A stretch of DNA of 64,000 bases, taken from assembly GCF_021347895.1 (NCBI RefSeq), contig NC_067120.1, positions 23,855,361 through 23,919,360 on the forward strand, given 5' to 3'. The position numbers were made by a program, and so were the translations under genes. Within the stretch, counting starts at the first letter, position 1; every line of letters begins with the position of its first letter. Below the pieces are notes generated by a model that saw only the letters and a list, made by a program, of their open reading frames with translations, did not search any database and had not been told where the DNA came from. Below are positions 49,605 through 62,595 of the stretch, piece by piece. This stretch comes from Acanthochromis polyacanthus. Its lineage: Eukaryota; Chordata; Actinopteri; Pomacentridae.

Positions 49605-52229
49605 ATTTATTCCTGCAATTTTAGAGCAAAACCATTCCCCACCTTCATACAATCCAAATCTGGCCAAATCACTGAGACTTAAATTCTAGATAATTATGCA
49701 TCCTGTTTTCTGATTGCCTGACAACATTCGGTGAGGGTCTGGCTGACAGACAAGCAATGAATAGATAGACTATATGTACAATAAATAGGCAATGTCTACA
49801 GAAAGATTTAACACACCAAGATTTTGCAAATGAGTCCCTTAAATGACCACAACGGCAAAGCGTCCGCTCATTAAACAACAGTGTGACGGTGCGTTGGTTG
49901 TGTTTGAAGGTTACAAGAGGTGCATAGATTTGAGCGCCTTCTCTTTGCCTCCTGTCCTCATGGGGAATCGACTCAAGGACGCATCTACTTTTGTAACCCA
50001 GAAGATAAACACAGACTGTCATTAGCTGTTGCCACAGAGCAAATATCAACATTGATCTTTCAGCACGCAGACAAACAATTATGGTTTGTACTGAGTGCAC
50101 CTATGTAAAAGAACACCATGCCACCACACTCTTTGACAACTTTGTATTACTTACGCTGACATTTGATTTGCGTCATGAGGACCTTCCTTGTAGTCCTGCC
50201 TCAGCTCAAAAGCAGAAATATGGAAGCTAAGTTCTGGACTTAAACTGAAAATGAGAAGTATGCTGACAGGGAGAAAATGATTTAATAAATAACCTCTTAA
50301 CTGCTCACAGTACTGTTGCTTGTAACATTATAAACCATCTTTCAGATTAGCGTAGCTATTCATTTTCTAATCTATATTAGTCTGTTCTTGTTTCTGGGAA
50401 TGATGCCCCAGATCCCAGTGACACCCCCTTTGGATGCTGTTCCTTTGCAAAACGGCTCCCTCCCCGAATTTCTTCTCACTCTGTAAAACTGTGGACAGCT
50501 CAGTGCCTTGTGTGTTTTCCTGGCTGTTGCATGTGTGTAAGAATTTACGAAACTGTAGGGGAGAACTGGGATGAGCTGGGCCACATTTTATATTTTGGCA
50601 GATTTCAAACAAGAATTGTTGCGTATTATAATCATAATTTACATTTCTGCCCAACTGTCCACATGTTCCACCTTGCTTTTGAGATCTACTATGAATAGTT
50701 CAGTCATGAAAAACACCACATTGAAGCAAATACAGATGCTGTATTTGGACAAAATAAAAGGCCTGAGGAGACTGGACATTCAGTATTAGTAAGATGTTGC
50801 TGGTATCGAACTGACGTGGATATTCAGCACTCTGGCAGGTTAGTGCTGACCTCTATCATACTTTCTTCACAGTTGATTTCTCTTAGCTCTGCCACACAAA
50901 CAGTGCATGTTGTAATTCCCCCTAACTGCACATGGCAAAATGTTACACACAACAAAGTTCCAAACAGAGACAAGAAGTCCAGTTGTTGTATAGATATTTG
51001 ATAATACCAGGACTTTCATGCTTTAATGCAGCTACGTGAGGTTTAGATCTTTGTTGAGACGTCAACCTCAGCATCTCTATCCCTGTTAGATACCTACGTT
51101 TCCTTTAAACAACATGAAACTCTGCCACGCTTAAATAAAAAAGGCTGTTTTCTGTTTTCCAAGCTGCCTGTCTCGCACTCAGGGGGTCTTAATGAGCACA
51201 AAAGCTGGGAGGCCTACCTGGGCTGAATCCAACTTGGGATAAAACTCTGTTGTGCCCTCAGGCCACATGTGTAAGCACAGCAGTCACTGAAAACAGGCGT
51301 TGTCCCACATAATGTGTTGAGTAGAAAAGAAGCTGCCAAACTGAGGATTTAGTGAGAGGCGATTTGTAGTAAGAACTAAGTGTAGCTGAAGGATTGAGGT
51401 GGTGTATCTCTTCACTTCTATATGGGTCTGTGTTTTTGCATGCATTTTTCTATAAAAGACCTAAATGTCCTGACAAGTTGAAGATGCAAAACTTTAGTTC
51501 CCATTTGTTCAATCTTCAAGGGATTGGTTTTTGTTAGGGTTGATGCTCTTTATGTAGCAGTGACAAGTTGGCTTAGGATAATAAGCCATCGAGTGAGATC
51601 ATTTATAGCTGAAGCAATGATGATGTTTCTGTGTGTTGCTTAACATTATTTTTCATTGCAACAAGCTTTCGCTGTAATTGCATTGAATACAATTAGAATC
51701 CGAATACAGATAAAAACCAGATGCAGAGGGAAAAGATAGGAAAATAATGATCTGAGACTAGTTACAGTTGAACTTTGTACTAGGGCTGCTCTGTAAAAGT
51801 TGACCGAACATTAGCTGATGAGAGGAGTTTCTGTCACTGTCCTCTTGCTGGTTGTTCTGACACAGTTAGAATTGTTACTGTTTTGCTGGTGTCACTGTGT
51901 CTCGTTTTGTGTGTGCACTTGTAAAATGAGATTTTAACAGCTCATTATTATTGCTATGTATTTTTCTGTACAGTGTTACAATGCAAATCATGTTCTGGTG
52001 CCTCCTACACTGCACATATTTAAATAATCAAATCACTATCATAAACATGTGACAACTAACAGCTAGTCGACATGGAAAATCTGTGTTCAGAGGAAGCCCA
52101 GTAAAACTGCAATACATCTTTCTGCAGAAACACAATTTGCATGCACATATTTGCAGTTAGTGGTATTCCTGGGAAGCTAGCAGTAAACGGGAAAGATAGA
52201 ATGCCTCACTAAGATATAAGCACAAAATA

Positions 52230-53190
52230 CGCTGCTCGTTCAAAAAAACAGTTCCGCACTCTAGTATTTTATTGGACCACCTTTAGCTTTGAGAATGACA
52301 CACATTTGCCGTGGTATTATTTTGTTAAGCTTCTTGAATGTCATAACATTTATTTCTGGCCAGTGATACATAAATTTTCTACCAAGATTTTGTATTGGTG
52401 ATGGGAGAGTCGGACCGCTGCACAAAGTCATTTCTCGGCACATCCCAAAGATTCTCAATGGGGCTGAGGTCTGGACTGTGTGGAGGTCAATCCATGTGTG
52501 AAAATGATGACTTATGCTCCCTGATCCACTCATTCACAATGTGAACCTCATGAATCCTGGCATCGTCATCGCAGAATATGCCCATACCGTCAGGGAAGAA
52601 ACACTCCATTGATGGAAAGTCCAGGTATTTTTTAGTATACTTAGGTTGTCAGCTGATCTCTTTCTTCGGGCACATATCATTGCTGAACCTGATCAACCCC
52701 GGATCATAACCCTAACCCCTACAGGCTTGTATGGTAGGCACTAGGCATGATGAGTGCATCATTTCTGCCTTTCTTCTTACCCTGATGTGCCCATTACTTT
52801 GGAACAGGGTCAATCTGGACCCATCAGACCACATGAACGACCACATTTCTTCCTCGAAGATGATAATTCACCGCTTTCCTTCAGGTTTTAATAATGGATT
52901 GGATGGTTCTTGACCTGATTTTAGTTATTTCAGAAATCTCCTTAGATGTATTCTTTGCTTGATGCAGACCAGTAGTGAGACAGATTAACATCCTTTCCAT
53001 GACCACAGGATATGTTTTCCAACACAGTTGTTTAAGAATGAGAAGCTACTCGCTGCAGGGTTAGCTAGGGTTAAATAAGTTGTTGCCCGCTGAAGCATAT
53101 TCATCACTGCAGTAATTACCCAATGGAAGGCTCTTACCTATTTGCTTAATTAAATCCAGGTGGCGACTTTTTTTTGGACAGGCAGTGTCG
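52230..53190 (-). mobile_element. internally deleted Tc1-like transposon (second family)
   Basis: The left end CGCTGCTCGTTCAAAAAAAC and right end TTTTTTTTTGGACAGGCAGTG are decayed inverse ends. TA lies outside both (52228-52229, 53191-53192). The reverse strand carries decayed transposase text: ATGGGAGAGTCGGACCGCTG, CCAAAGATTCTCAATGGGGC, CACATTTCTTCCTCGAAGAT and others. At 961 bp it has lost part of the interior, and stops abound. Confidence 0.8.
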
Positions 53191-53536
53191 TATTCATTCA
53201 TAGTTTGATGTAACACCTACAGATGTGGTGGTGCTTTCTTTTGTTGTGTTCATGTGGCTCTGACCACCTGCACATTGCTGTTAGACTTATACATCAGAAC
53301 ACCTGGCTGAACTGTTTCCCTGTAAGAATTCTAAGCACCCTGTAGTTTATTGAGGAAACTGTTCTTGAGTCTACCACAGATTTGAGTTACAGTAAACGAC
53401 AAACAAGGGGTTTGTTGTTTACACTAGCTCACATGAAGCATGTTGGCATGTTTGCTTGAGTACTTGAAAGCAGTTCAGTTTTTTTGTGTGTGTCTGGGTG
53501 TACAATTTTTTAACTTATCCATTTTTCTCTGTCCAG

Positions 53537-53746
53537 AGCTGTGTGTATGGTGAAAATCGAACCTCCATCCAGTGCACCACGCCCTCTCTCGCCAAACTGG
53601 CCCTACAGCCACCAGTGGTCACCAAGGTGGCGTTTGTCCTGGACGGCTACTCCACAGAGCAATGGGACCTGATCTACGTGGAGGATCCCCTTTTCCAGGA
53701 CCCTAAGTTGACCTCCAAGGACAACAAGAGCATAGTGGAGCTCAAA
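53537..53746 (+). CDS. met: met exon 11: IPT3/IPT4
   Basis: 210 bp, phase 0 to 0, between gtccag and AAA|gtgagg. It reads SCVYGENRTSIQCTTPSLAK, then KVAFVLDGYS, DLIYVEDPLFQD and SIVELK. Human MET has [36 protein letters not shown] and NVLEIK. NRT is an N-glycosylation motif. LDG...DLIYV is a strong MET mark. No frame disturbance, unlike exons 6-10. Confidence 0.95.
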
Positions 53747-56700
53747 GTGAGGATCCTTACACAGTAAACCATCTTCTAGTTTTACCTCCAATGACTTTAA
53801 CAGTTTAATGTTTAAAAATTAACAAATGATTAGCACATAGTTGCAAAACACAAAACAATAGAGGTTAGCTGCACAACAGTAACCTTTAGTAAAGACTCCA
53901 GCTCTTGTCTGATAGCCGTGCAACAAGACAGACTCTAAAAGAAACAGGTGCAAAAACTCAGGGTAACTGCAGAAAATCATTCAGTCTGTGGTTAAGCAAA
54001 AAATCTCTTTTAATGTGCTGTAGCAAATTTCAAACACTCAAGAAGTGCAGAGCAAGCTAAGTGCAGAAACATAAAAGCTGAAACCGAAATAGAAGAAGTA
54101 CTAGCACCAGTGCTACAAGTCTGCTTAGTGCTATTAGTGCTGAACTCTACTTTGTTGGACTTTCTAACATTACTGAATGAGATGAATGCTCAGCCTGGAG
54201 TCACTTTAAAGTTTAAGCCCAATGGTCGCTGCACTTTACCTCCTAGTGCTCACACATATTCACACATACAGTCACCCGAGGTCCAGGTCAAGTTGGGAAG
54301 GAAACAATACAGAAAGAAAAACAGGACGTGGAGTCTGTTTCCCATCGTTTACACCCTCCATCCCTCCCCCACCTCTATACCTCTATGTATGCTCTCTGCT
54401 GACTTGTATTGTTCTTGTTGCTGAGGTCAAAGCTCTTGACATATTAATGCTACTTTTCAAACAAGTCACCACAGTCCCCAGAGCCCATTTTAGGAACACA
54501 ATGAAATACATATTTTTCCTAGTTTCTCTCTCTCTTTTCTTTTTTCTTTTTCTTTTTGACTGCAGCTCGATGGGTTGTGGCAGCTGTGCAGAACCTCTCA
54601 CAGGGGATCCTGGCTTTTTTTTCGTTCTTCTTCTTTCACTCTTTTCCCAGGCGTGACCTTGGCCCAATGCTAAATCCACCACCAACCTAACATCTATCCC
54701 CCATTCCCGCCTTCAGCCCAGACATGCCCCCCGTTTTTGCCCAGGGGGAGATGATACCAGCCATCACACCGAAACAGGCCACATTTAACGCCATCTGATA
54801 ACCCTGCTTTGCAGTGGCCTCCAGTAAGGGGCAAATGCTGGGCTCATTTAGCACCATCTGACAACCCTAGCCCCAAAATGGCTGCAAATAGCAGCTAAAT
54901 AAAGGAATATTTACCTCTGACTGATTGCTCTGCATTAGTATGGCAGCACATGAAAGAACCAGGCTGTTGGCTTTGGCTCAGAGCCAGGCTCTTATCGCTG
55001 CCGATCGCTGTACGGAAGACTGAGAAGAAACTCACTTCCAATTATCATTGTGACAGTTAATTTTGGAAAGACTGGTATTACTGTGACGGTTTTTTAATAA
55101 CTTTAACTCCTCTCTACACTGTGTATGGCACTGTCACGCCTACAGCAGGACGCACACAAGATAATAACGGTATTGGATGAACGTCTGTTGTCTTTGTGTG
55201 CAGACTAATTGCAAGCAAGTGGGCAAATTAGTCAATTGTCTTGCTGTGTTTGTAGACTACCAAAGTGCTGTGTGTGTCTGGTATGAGAGAGAAAGTGTGA
55301 GTGTGTGTGTGTCAGAGTGCAGGAACAGGTGCGAGCCTCCACTCTGTGGCAAATTGGAAAATCCCAAGCTGTCACGCAAGGAATGTGATCATTCTCTTTA
55401 TTGCCTTCTGCTGAAGTCAAACAAGTGTGTTTATGTGTGTGTCAGTGTGTGAGAGCGGTGGAATCGGAGAAACAAAAATGAACAGGAAGAGAAAGCAAGG
55501 GGATGAGAGCAAGTAGGAAATAAGTGGAGACAGAAGAGCAAATTAAGCTCTGCTGTTTTCTCCCAGCTTCCCATCAAACAGCACAAAGTCACTCACTCAG
55601 TTGCACAAACACTCACATGGACAGCAGCTGAGTGTGTTTCCAGTCAGGTCTCAGAGGGGGTGTTTGTTGTCATCCCATTAGGGGTCAACCAACTACAATA
55701 AGTCTTGCTTACTCATATCAGCTGCAATAAAAAGTTCAATTTATATCCACTGCTTACAATCGCTGTGAATCATCATGACCTCTGCCAAGAAGAAACATGT
55801 ACCTCCGTTACTTCAGTGATGTACCACCATTTCTGCCCTCTTTTCTTTAGATTCAAAGCCTTCTGCTATCACGCTCCAGTATGTCTTAAACAAGCCATGA
55901 ATTTGCTTCTAAAATCTGACTCCTGTCTATACAAATAGTTTTAAAGCTGCACAAGGAAGCTCTGGAGAATGTGGATATTAAAGACTTCAGTGTTGTAGTC
56001 GAAATTCTATAAATTGCAATGAGTACATTCTTGTGGTCTGTAATCACTTTTATGCTGTAGTTCAGAGCCACAATTAAGTGTACTTGGGGCTCCTCCTAGC
56101 CAGCTGATGAACTTTGTCTTAAACTTGACAACAGATTTTAATGGCTCAAAGAAGTATAATCTTAGATATGCAAAAGTTTTTAAAAATTATATAGAATTTA
56201 ATGAGTTAATGCACTTCATGGGAAATGGAAACTTTTCTGAATAAATTCTGACAAACATTTAAGTCACGTGACTGATCAGCTGTTTCGTTGCTTTCTTTGT
56301 CATTGCCTGTGAACAGCATAAAACATAGACAACACCAGCTGACATGAAACAGTCAACAGTTTGGCTAAATAAAAAACATTCCTGAAGACTGTTACAACCC
56401 TGGCTCGTGTAGTGGGTGAGGGAAGTAACATAAGAGCCAGTTGTTTATGGCTTTAAAGATATTTATTATAAAGAAATAAAAAAGAGGTACAAAATAAAAG
56501 GAAAACGGAGGACACTAGTGCGACGTGAAAATAATCATAAACAGGAACAAAAAGAGACTCTAAACTAGAGCTATAAATTTAACACAAAAGATCCAAAACG
56601 TACCCAAATAACCTAAGCGCAAACACAGCGTGTGTAACAAACGAGAACGGAAAAGACTAGTGCCTCCACAATCACAGAACGAACGGTTGTCTAACAAAGT

Positions 56701-57512
56701 TTCTACGATGAGGCACATGGGCAAGACTGGAGTACAGTGACAAGCCGTCATCTCTCAGGTCCAGTGGCTTCTTATGCTGGGCCGTGGCTGCACCGGATTG
56801 GCTGACGAGGGCCCAGCAGCTAATTCCAATTAGTCGGCAGGTGACACGGATTGGCAGCAGCCTGAGAGGAGTGACAGGCACACACCACACGCACACACGA
56901 GCACTCACGCACACATATACACAAAGCACAGAGGAGGAGCGCACACACAAAGCACAGGGGAGGAGCCAGAATACGGCTGCGGCCGTAACAAAGACTTACC
57001 TCTGTTTTGCTCTCATAGATGGACAAAGACGCAAAACTGGTTCTGATTCCAGCTTCTTCTACTCATTGCATATTGTCGTGCATCATGTCGTCTATACCAC
57101 CACTTTCTGATGGATGAACATTGTAACTTAGTTCATTCACTCCAGAGCAGATAATGGAAGCAAGCATAATTTGCCCTTTCTCTGTTTTTTGGGGGGAAAC
57201 ATTGTAGTTCACTCCAAATTCACTATTCCACAATTATGTGAAAGCATGGCTGCTGTTGGTGATTAATGCTGAATTTGCACGTGTCTCTTGACCTCTCAGA
57301 CCTTTGAAAGGAAACATTTTGTCTCTTTACGGAGCAACATCCTTTGACTTTAGTAATCAGTCTTCAAGTTAGCACGAACCCTTTTGCATAGCAGGTTTCT
57401 CTTTCTCCTCTTCTGTCTCTGAGTTTTCTTCCCTTTATTTGCCTTTTCCTGCTTCCTTCTTGTTCCCTTCTCATTCTACCCATCTCACCCTCTCTCTTGT
57501 CTCTGCCTGCAG
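53747..57512 (+). other. met: met intron 11 (3.8 kb)
   Basis: Contains a solo LTR at 56.4-57.0 kb. The 3' end is strongly pyrimidine-rich before CTGCAG. Other stretches show only simple T/C- and TG-rich sequence. Confidence 0.9.
56390..56990 (-). mobile_element. solo LTR (601 bp) of an LTR retrotransposon or retrovirus-like element
   Basis: Starts TGTTAC and ends GTAACA, so it has the TG...CA ends and a 6-bp inverted terminus of an LTR. The 5-bp sequence AAGAC flanks it perfectly (56385-56389 and 56991-56995), the integrase-type target duplication. There is no internal gag/pol, so it is a solo LTR left by LTR-LTR recombination. On the reverse strand an AATAAA precedes the TG/CA end by roughly 80 bases, so reverse orientation is my inference. 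Family not identified. Confidence 0.88.
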
Positions 57513-57662
57513 GGTGATCGTATGGACAGGGAGGCGATGAAATGTCAAGTCCTGACAGTTTCCAACCACAGCTGTGAGAGTCTGACTTTGGTAGGGAACA
57601 CTCTGGAGTGCACTGTTCCCACTGAGCTGCAGGCCGCCACCGCCAAGGAGCTGCAGGTGGAG
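57513..57662 (+). CDS. met: met exon 12: end of the fourth IPT domain
   Basis: 150 bp, phase 0 to 0, between ctgcag and GAG|gtgaga. It reads GDRMDREAMKCQVLTVSNHS, then CESLTLVGNTLECTVPTEL and KELQVE. Human MET has [39 protein letters not shown] and SELNIE. It closes IPT4, the last stalk domain before the membrane. Frame intact. The next exon (transmembrane) is not in the window. Confidence 0.95.
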
Positions 57663-58239
57663 GTGAGACACCAAGATGGATGCAATGGTTTTTTTTTTTT
57701 GTCTTTTTAAAGCAATTTTTTGGCCTTCATACATTGTGAAGCCTATTGCCTACACCTGCATACGCTGTGTACACACTCACACCTACACACCTCCTCCCCA
57801 TCACGTGTGCAACAGTCAGTCAACAAAGACATTTTAATTAAGACAGACTTTTGTTTATAGAAACACTCAGTTCACCACAAACACACATCCACACCTCAAC
57901 GACAGACACCCACACAACCTGCTCTCTCCACTTCAATAGGAGTCTTGTTCCAGCCTCTGCCTGCATGTTGACAGCAGAAAGAGGCTTTGGTGTGTGTTGG
58001 ACATGGTGTTTGGATAGCAGTGCAGGATGTGTATGTGTGGCAGAGTGTCCTTAACGGTTTACTGATACCAGTGTTTTCATTTTTATGTTAGCCAATTAGC
58101 TCATTATGCTTGTGAGGTGTGGAGCACAACCAGATGAAAACCGTTTTCTTTTCCATGAGTAAAAAGTAATGTAAAGACTTGTTAATTAGGCTTTTAGAAT
58201 AAATGTCCGTGAAAAATAAAGTACCTACGTCCAACCATC

Positions 58240-58512
58240 CTTTCTCAGCACACTACTTAATCCACATTAGGGTCGTGGAGGGCTGGAGTCAATCCCAGCT
58301 GACTTAGGGTGAAGGCAGGGGACACCCTGGACAGGACACCAGTCTATCACAGAGACAAACAATCACACTCACATTCACACCTACAGACAATTTCAAGTTA
58401 CCAAGTAACCTGGGCATGTTTTTAGCCTGTGGGAGGAAGCCAGAGTACCCAGCGAAAACCTACACATGCACAGGGAGAACATGCAAACTCCATGCAGAAA
58501 GATCCCGGGAAA
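58240..58512 (-). mobile_element. tRNA-headed SINE family, copy 4 (reverse)
   Basis: Reverse copy with TCCACATTAGGGTCGTGGAG, CACACTCACATTCACACCTA and GAACATGCAAACTCCATGCA. The tRNA-like head is largely missing. No target duplication recognised. Confidence 0.75.
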
Positions 58513-60307
58513 ATTGTCAGCAAATTGTTGGAGGATACATTCAGCATGGTGAAATGTATCATTCTAGAACTGATGACTTGAGTAGCATGAAAACACTTGA
58601 AGCTGAAAAGAATGTAAAATAAGTCTAATCAAATACTATAAAATAATGCCTAAATAATCAAAGACTATCTATCAGAATGTCCTTTATTTTGCCTGGAGAT
58701 GCACATTGATTCTGGCCTTTTCCCAAGTTTTGTAAAATAAATAATCAAAGAAATTTAATGTTCGTTGTTTTCTTTGTATGATTTATGGCATCTTAGCTTT
58801 GTCATACTGCACAGAAGACATTTTTCAGTTCTCTCTCCTTGTAGCTGTGGTTGTGCTGTTTCCGTAGAGGGGCAGGACTTTATATTTCAGTGAAAAATGC
58901 ACAGGAGCAAAAATATTACTTGGGGTTCAGAAGGTTAAAAAGCTTGATGTAATGTATCTTTAAATATGTTCCTTTTGAAGCCTCCTGAAATGAGTGAAAA
59001 GAATCATTTGGCACAGTGTTAATTTCCAGATCTGCCTCACTCTGTCTCAAATAATTTCTCGAAAATTTTTGTGTGGAGTATTGGTAGAATTACCAGGAAT
59101 GCTCGACAGGAGAACAAATGACATGCTGAGATGATTTTTGCAGGGATGGTAATACAGTTACCATTTACCTACGGTAACCCAAGAATGTGAGCCAAGAATG
59201 ATCATGGAACAGATATTATGTATCAAACATCTGCTGCATCTGCAAGTGGATGTGAGACAGCAGAAATCCTTAAAGCCACTTAGAATGCACTTATATGAAA
59301 ATTCCCCTCTGTTTGTATTATCAGGCTCAGAGAAGGAATTTCAGCAATAAAAGGTATCATATCATATCACAGCACCTGCTTCTGAAGGAGGAAGAGGTCT
59401 GTTCACCAAATAGCAATAACATAGCACACACTGATGAAAGATGGACAAAGTATGTGCGGTAACTTTCTCAGAAGTCATGATTGTTTCAGTGTATTTCATT
59501 GGACTGGACTTTATTACAAATTCAAAACATATACTTCAAGCTGAATCCATTTTATCTTACGTTTTTTGATGATTAGGTTAAAGATTGACAAATACAAGAA
59601 CTGAAACCGCGGGCAAACTTTCCTGTATTGTCCTTCAGGAGGCAGCAACAGGAGCATTCTGCCATTGGCCATATTGAGCTCTTCATTATGTGTGGTGGGA
59701 AATTCATGGAAAACACCACATTCCTTCGGCGTTCCAGATCATTCACAGAAAACTTCAATAACTGTCCTGTCCTAATGCAGCCCTTTATAGAAACCAGCTC
59801 AGGCAGAATTTATTACACACCGTGTTGAGTGAATGGGCTCAGCAACCAGCTGTCTTGTCACTTGAATTTAAGTCAAGCAACTTCTAAATTGTGAGAAGGG
59901 GGTTATACAGTATGAGGGCCCCCCAAGCCACACACATATAAACACACTTTCACACACACAGTGTCTCTTCTAAGTGATAACAGAATAAAAGACAGCTTTT
60001 TGAAGGCAGACACCTGTGACTCACACTCATTCTGTTGGGAAAATGGCAGAAATTCAATTAAAAACTGAGGTATTTAATGATTGAAGAGTAACTTCACATT
60101 TGTTGAAAATCTACTGAACTCCTGTCGCCTGGCTGCAGAGATGTACAGATGTGCTTCAGTACAGAGCGACATCATTTTTGAGATTTCATCCGAATGTGTT
60201 GTAAATTTGAACCCAGTTTTCAAAATCAATATGACTTTATGCATACTGCTGTTACAAGAATATTAAGAGATGGCTGATTGAGATAAGCGATAGGTAGTCC
60301 TAATTCA

Positions 60308-60601
60308 GTGGGCCTGGGATCTTTCTGCATGGAGTTTGCATGTTCTCCCTGTGCATGCGTGGGTTCTCTCCGGGTACTCCGCCTTCCTCCCACAGTCCAA
60401 AAATATGCTGAAGTTAATTGATTATTCTAAATTGCCCGTAGGTGTGAATGTGAGTGTGATTGTTTGTCTGTATATGTGGCCCTGAGACAGACTGGCGACC
60501 TGTCCAGGTGGTCCCCTGCCTTCGCCCGAGTCAGCTAGGATAGGCTCCAACACCCCCCGCGACCCTAGTGAGGATAAAGCGGTGTATAGAGGATGGATGG
60601 A
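60308..60601 (+). mobile_element. tRNA-headed SINE family, copy 5, with target duplication
   Basis: 5'-truncated copy starting near CCTGGGATCTTTCTGCATGG and ending GGATAAAGCGGTGTATAGAG plus GGATGGATGG. It is flanked by TAGTCCTAATTCA at 60295-60307 and 60602-60614, a perfect 13-bp duplication. This copy looks younger than copies 1 and 4. Confidence 0.88.
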
Positions 60602-60614
60602 TAGTCCTAATTCA

Positions 60615-61140
60615 CCGGTCAGTGAATGTGAATCCATCTGTTCGCAACATTACTCAAAACCGGACTAACGGATTTAGATGAAATTTCCAGGGGAGGTCAG
60701 AAAAGACACAAGGGCCAAGTGATTACATTCTGGCAGTGATGCGGCTGATGGCGTGGATCCACCAATTTGTTAAGGATTTCCCATTGCAAGATAGCGGCCA
60801 GCACGGCGTCACTGTAACTATGACAACAACTGAATGCTACCAGCTGCCTGCTGACACTCACATGATTGCGATCCCACTGCAACTTATCCATCAGAAATGA
60901 TACAAGGAACAACTGATAAAATTGTAGGGGTGTTTCCGAGTCCCATCAATTCCCGTTGCCCGTGACATATTTTAGTCACGTGATTCGATATCCCGATATC
61001 CGTACATAACGGACACACGCATTGCACACGCCTGTGCTCAGCACAAGGTCATTTTTTATTAAAGTTTTTATCCACTGGAAATGATACAGTGACTGAGCAG
61101 CCTTGGCAGAGTACTGCGCTCTCTGAGTGCCTATCTTGTT
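60615..61140 (+). repeat. unclassified interspersed repeat, long form
   Basis: Matches the 43.4 kb copy (ACGGATTTAGATGAAATTTC, TTGTTAAGGATTTC, CTTGGCAGAGTACTGCGCTC). It contains the extra module at about 60925-61070 (GGGGTGTTTCCGAGTCCCAT, ATATCCGTACATAACGGAC) shared with the reverse 19.8 kb copy. The module is bracketed by similar direct repeats (TTATCCATCAGAAATGATAC and TTATCCACTGGAAATGATAC). Confidence 0.75.
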
Positions 61141-61829
61141 AAAAGAGCAACAGTCAGACCTGATACAATGAAAAGTTTTGGTAACAGCAAAAACTTGAAA
61201 GACATTTCAGTTATGTAATTTCGGTATGCCATCATTTATTCGCTAAACCCATTTCCATTTCACTTAGTTCCATTTACCTTTAATTTATTCACCAGTTTTT
61301 CTGTCTCTCCAAGCACAAAAACTTTCTTGCGATATTTTAAGATTTTTATGCGAAATTGAAAATATGCATCAAAAGCATAATTTTAAATTCTGACAGTGAG
61401 CTCCAACTCAGATACTTTGAATTTATTCACTAAATACATATAAATGATAAAACAAAATATCACAGTTTTAGTTTTGAAAAGAACAGAGTACTACCTTTTT
61501 GTCTCTTTGTTATTCTGTCCATTTTATTGTTTGGTCTATTTGTGACCAAAAATGTTCACAGAATTCCGGCAGTTTATGTTTGGGAGTTATATTAAATAGA
61601 ACCGGTTAGAAGGCAAATTTCTAAGTAGGCCAAAGTGGGGCTGCTGGCCATTAACAAGATCAGTGTTCTCAATATCCTGATCTTACCATACTGTCCTATT
61701 ATTTTGTTGAATTCTTGTTCGTTGTGATTTGATTTTAATAGGATAAAAATTACATTTTTCTAATCAATCTACCATTAGAGAATTTTGAAAATTTCTAAAA
61801 GAAAATCAAAAACTGAATACTCTCATTGC

Positions 61830-62595
61830 CACAAGTAAGTTTTTTCAAGGACCTTTCTGTATTTGGCTGCATTTATCCTTTGCTCAGTTCTGACCAGCGT
61901 CCCAGAAGCTGCTACTGAGAAGCACCTTCATAGCATGATGCTGCCACCACCATGCTTTGCTATACAGATGGTAGTAGCAGGTGATGAGCAGCTCCTGGTG
62001 CTTCAAAGTACTTGGAGCTCTGCTGAAAGAGTCCCATTTTTGTCTGCTCACAACAGAGAATCATCTTCCTCGCACTCACAGAGTCCTTTAAATGCACTTT
62101 GACAAATTATAGCTCTTTTACTCAGAAATACTGCTCTCTAGTTGCACTAGAGCACTTCTGAATGTCTGTTATAGTGACTATCGGGTTCTTGGACTCCCTG
62201 ACAAAGACCATACTTGCTTGATTACTCAGTTTGACTCTATAAAGAGTCCTGGTGGTTCAGACTTCTTTTATTTAACAGTTATTAAGGTTACTGTACTCCT
62301 CAGTGACCTTGAACCTTTGGGAACCTTGGGGACACTTGAACCTTTAGAATTGGTTTTACATTCAAGTTTGGACCCTTACCAAAATCTGTTTATTGTCGAT
62401 ATCTTCCTTGGACTTTATGGTTTTATTTTGTCTTGACATGCAGTGTGAATTGTGGGACCTTTCTAAACTATGTCCAATTCATTCAACTTGCCACAGGTGG
62501 ACTCCATTCGAGACACGTCTTAAAAATGATTAAACCAAACATGATCTGTCATAAGAAAGAATCTGAATACGTTTGTAAACGCAGATTTCTTTCAA
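61830..62595 (-). mobile_element. Tc1-like transposon fossil (third family)
   Basis: The reverse strand carries decayed transposase. The plus-strand text GCATGATGCTGCCACCACCA is the reverse of the usual GGGSIMLWGC region. AGAGTCCTTTAAATGC, GACTATCGGGTTCTTGGACT, AAGAGTCCTGGTGGTTCAGA and CCACAGGTGGACTCCATTCG follow in the order known for a common fish Tc1-like family. Frame and catalytic residues are destroyed; ends are approximate. Confidence 0.75.

Larger units (their letters stand above)
41204..53536 (+). other. met: met intron 10 (12.3 kb)
   Basis: Holds an unclassified repeat (43.4 kb), a perfect hairpin (45.1 kb), two Tc1-type relics (48.7 and 52.2 kb) and an A11G18 tract (49.6 kb). The rest is featureless to me; the numerous short open frames have no family resemblance. 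Confidence 0.9.
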
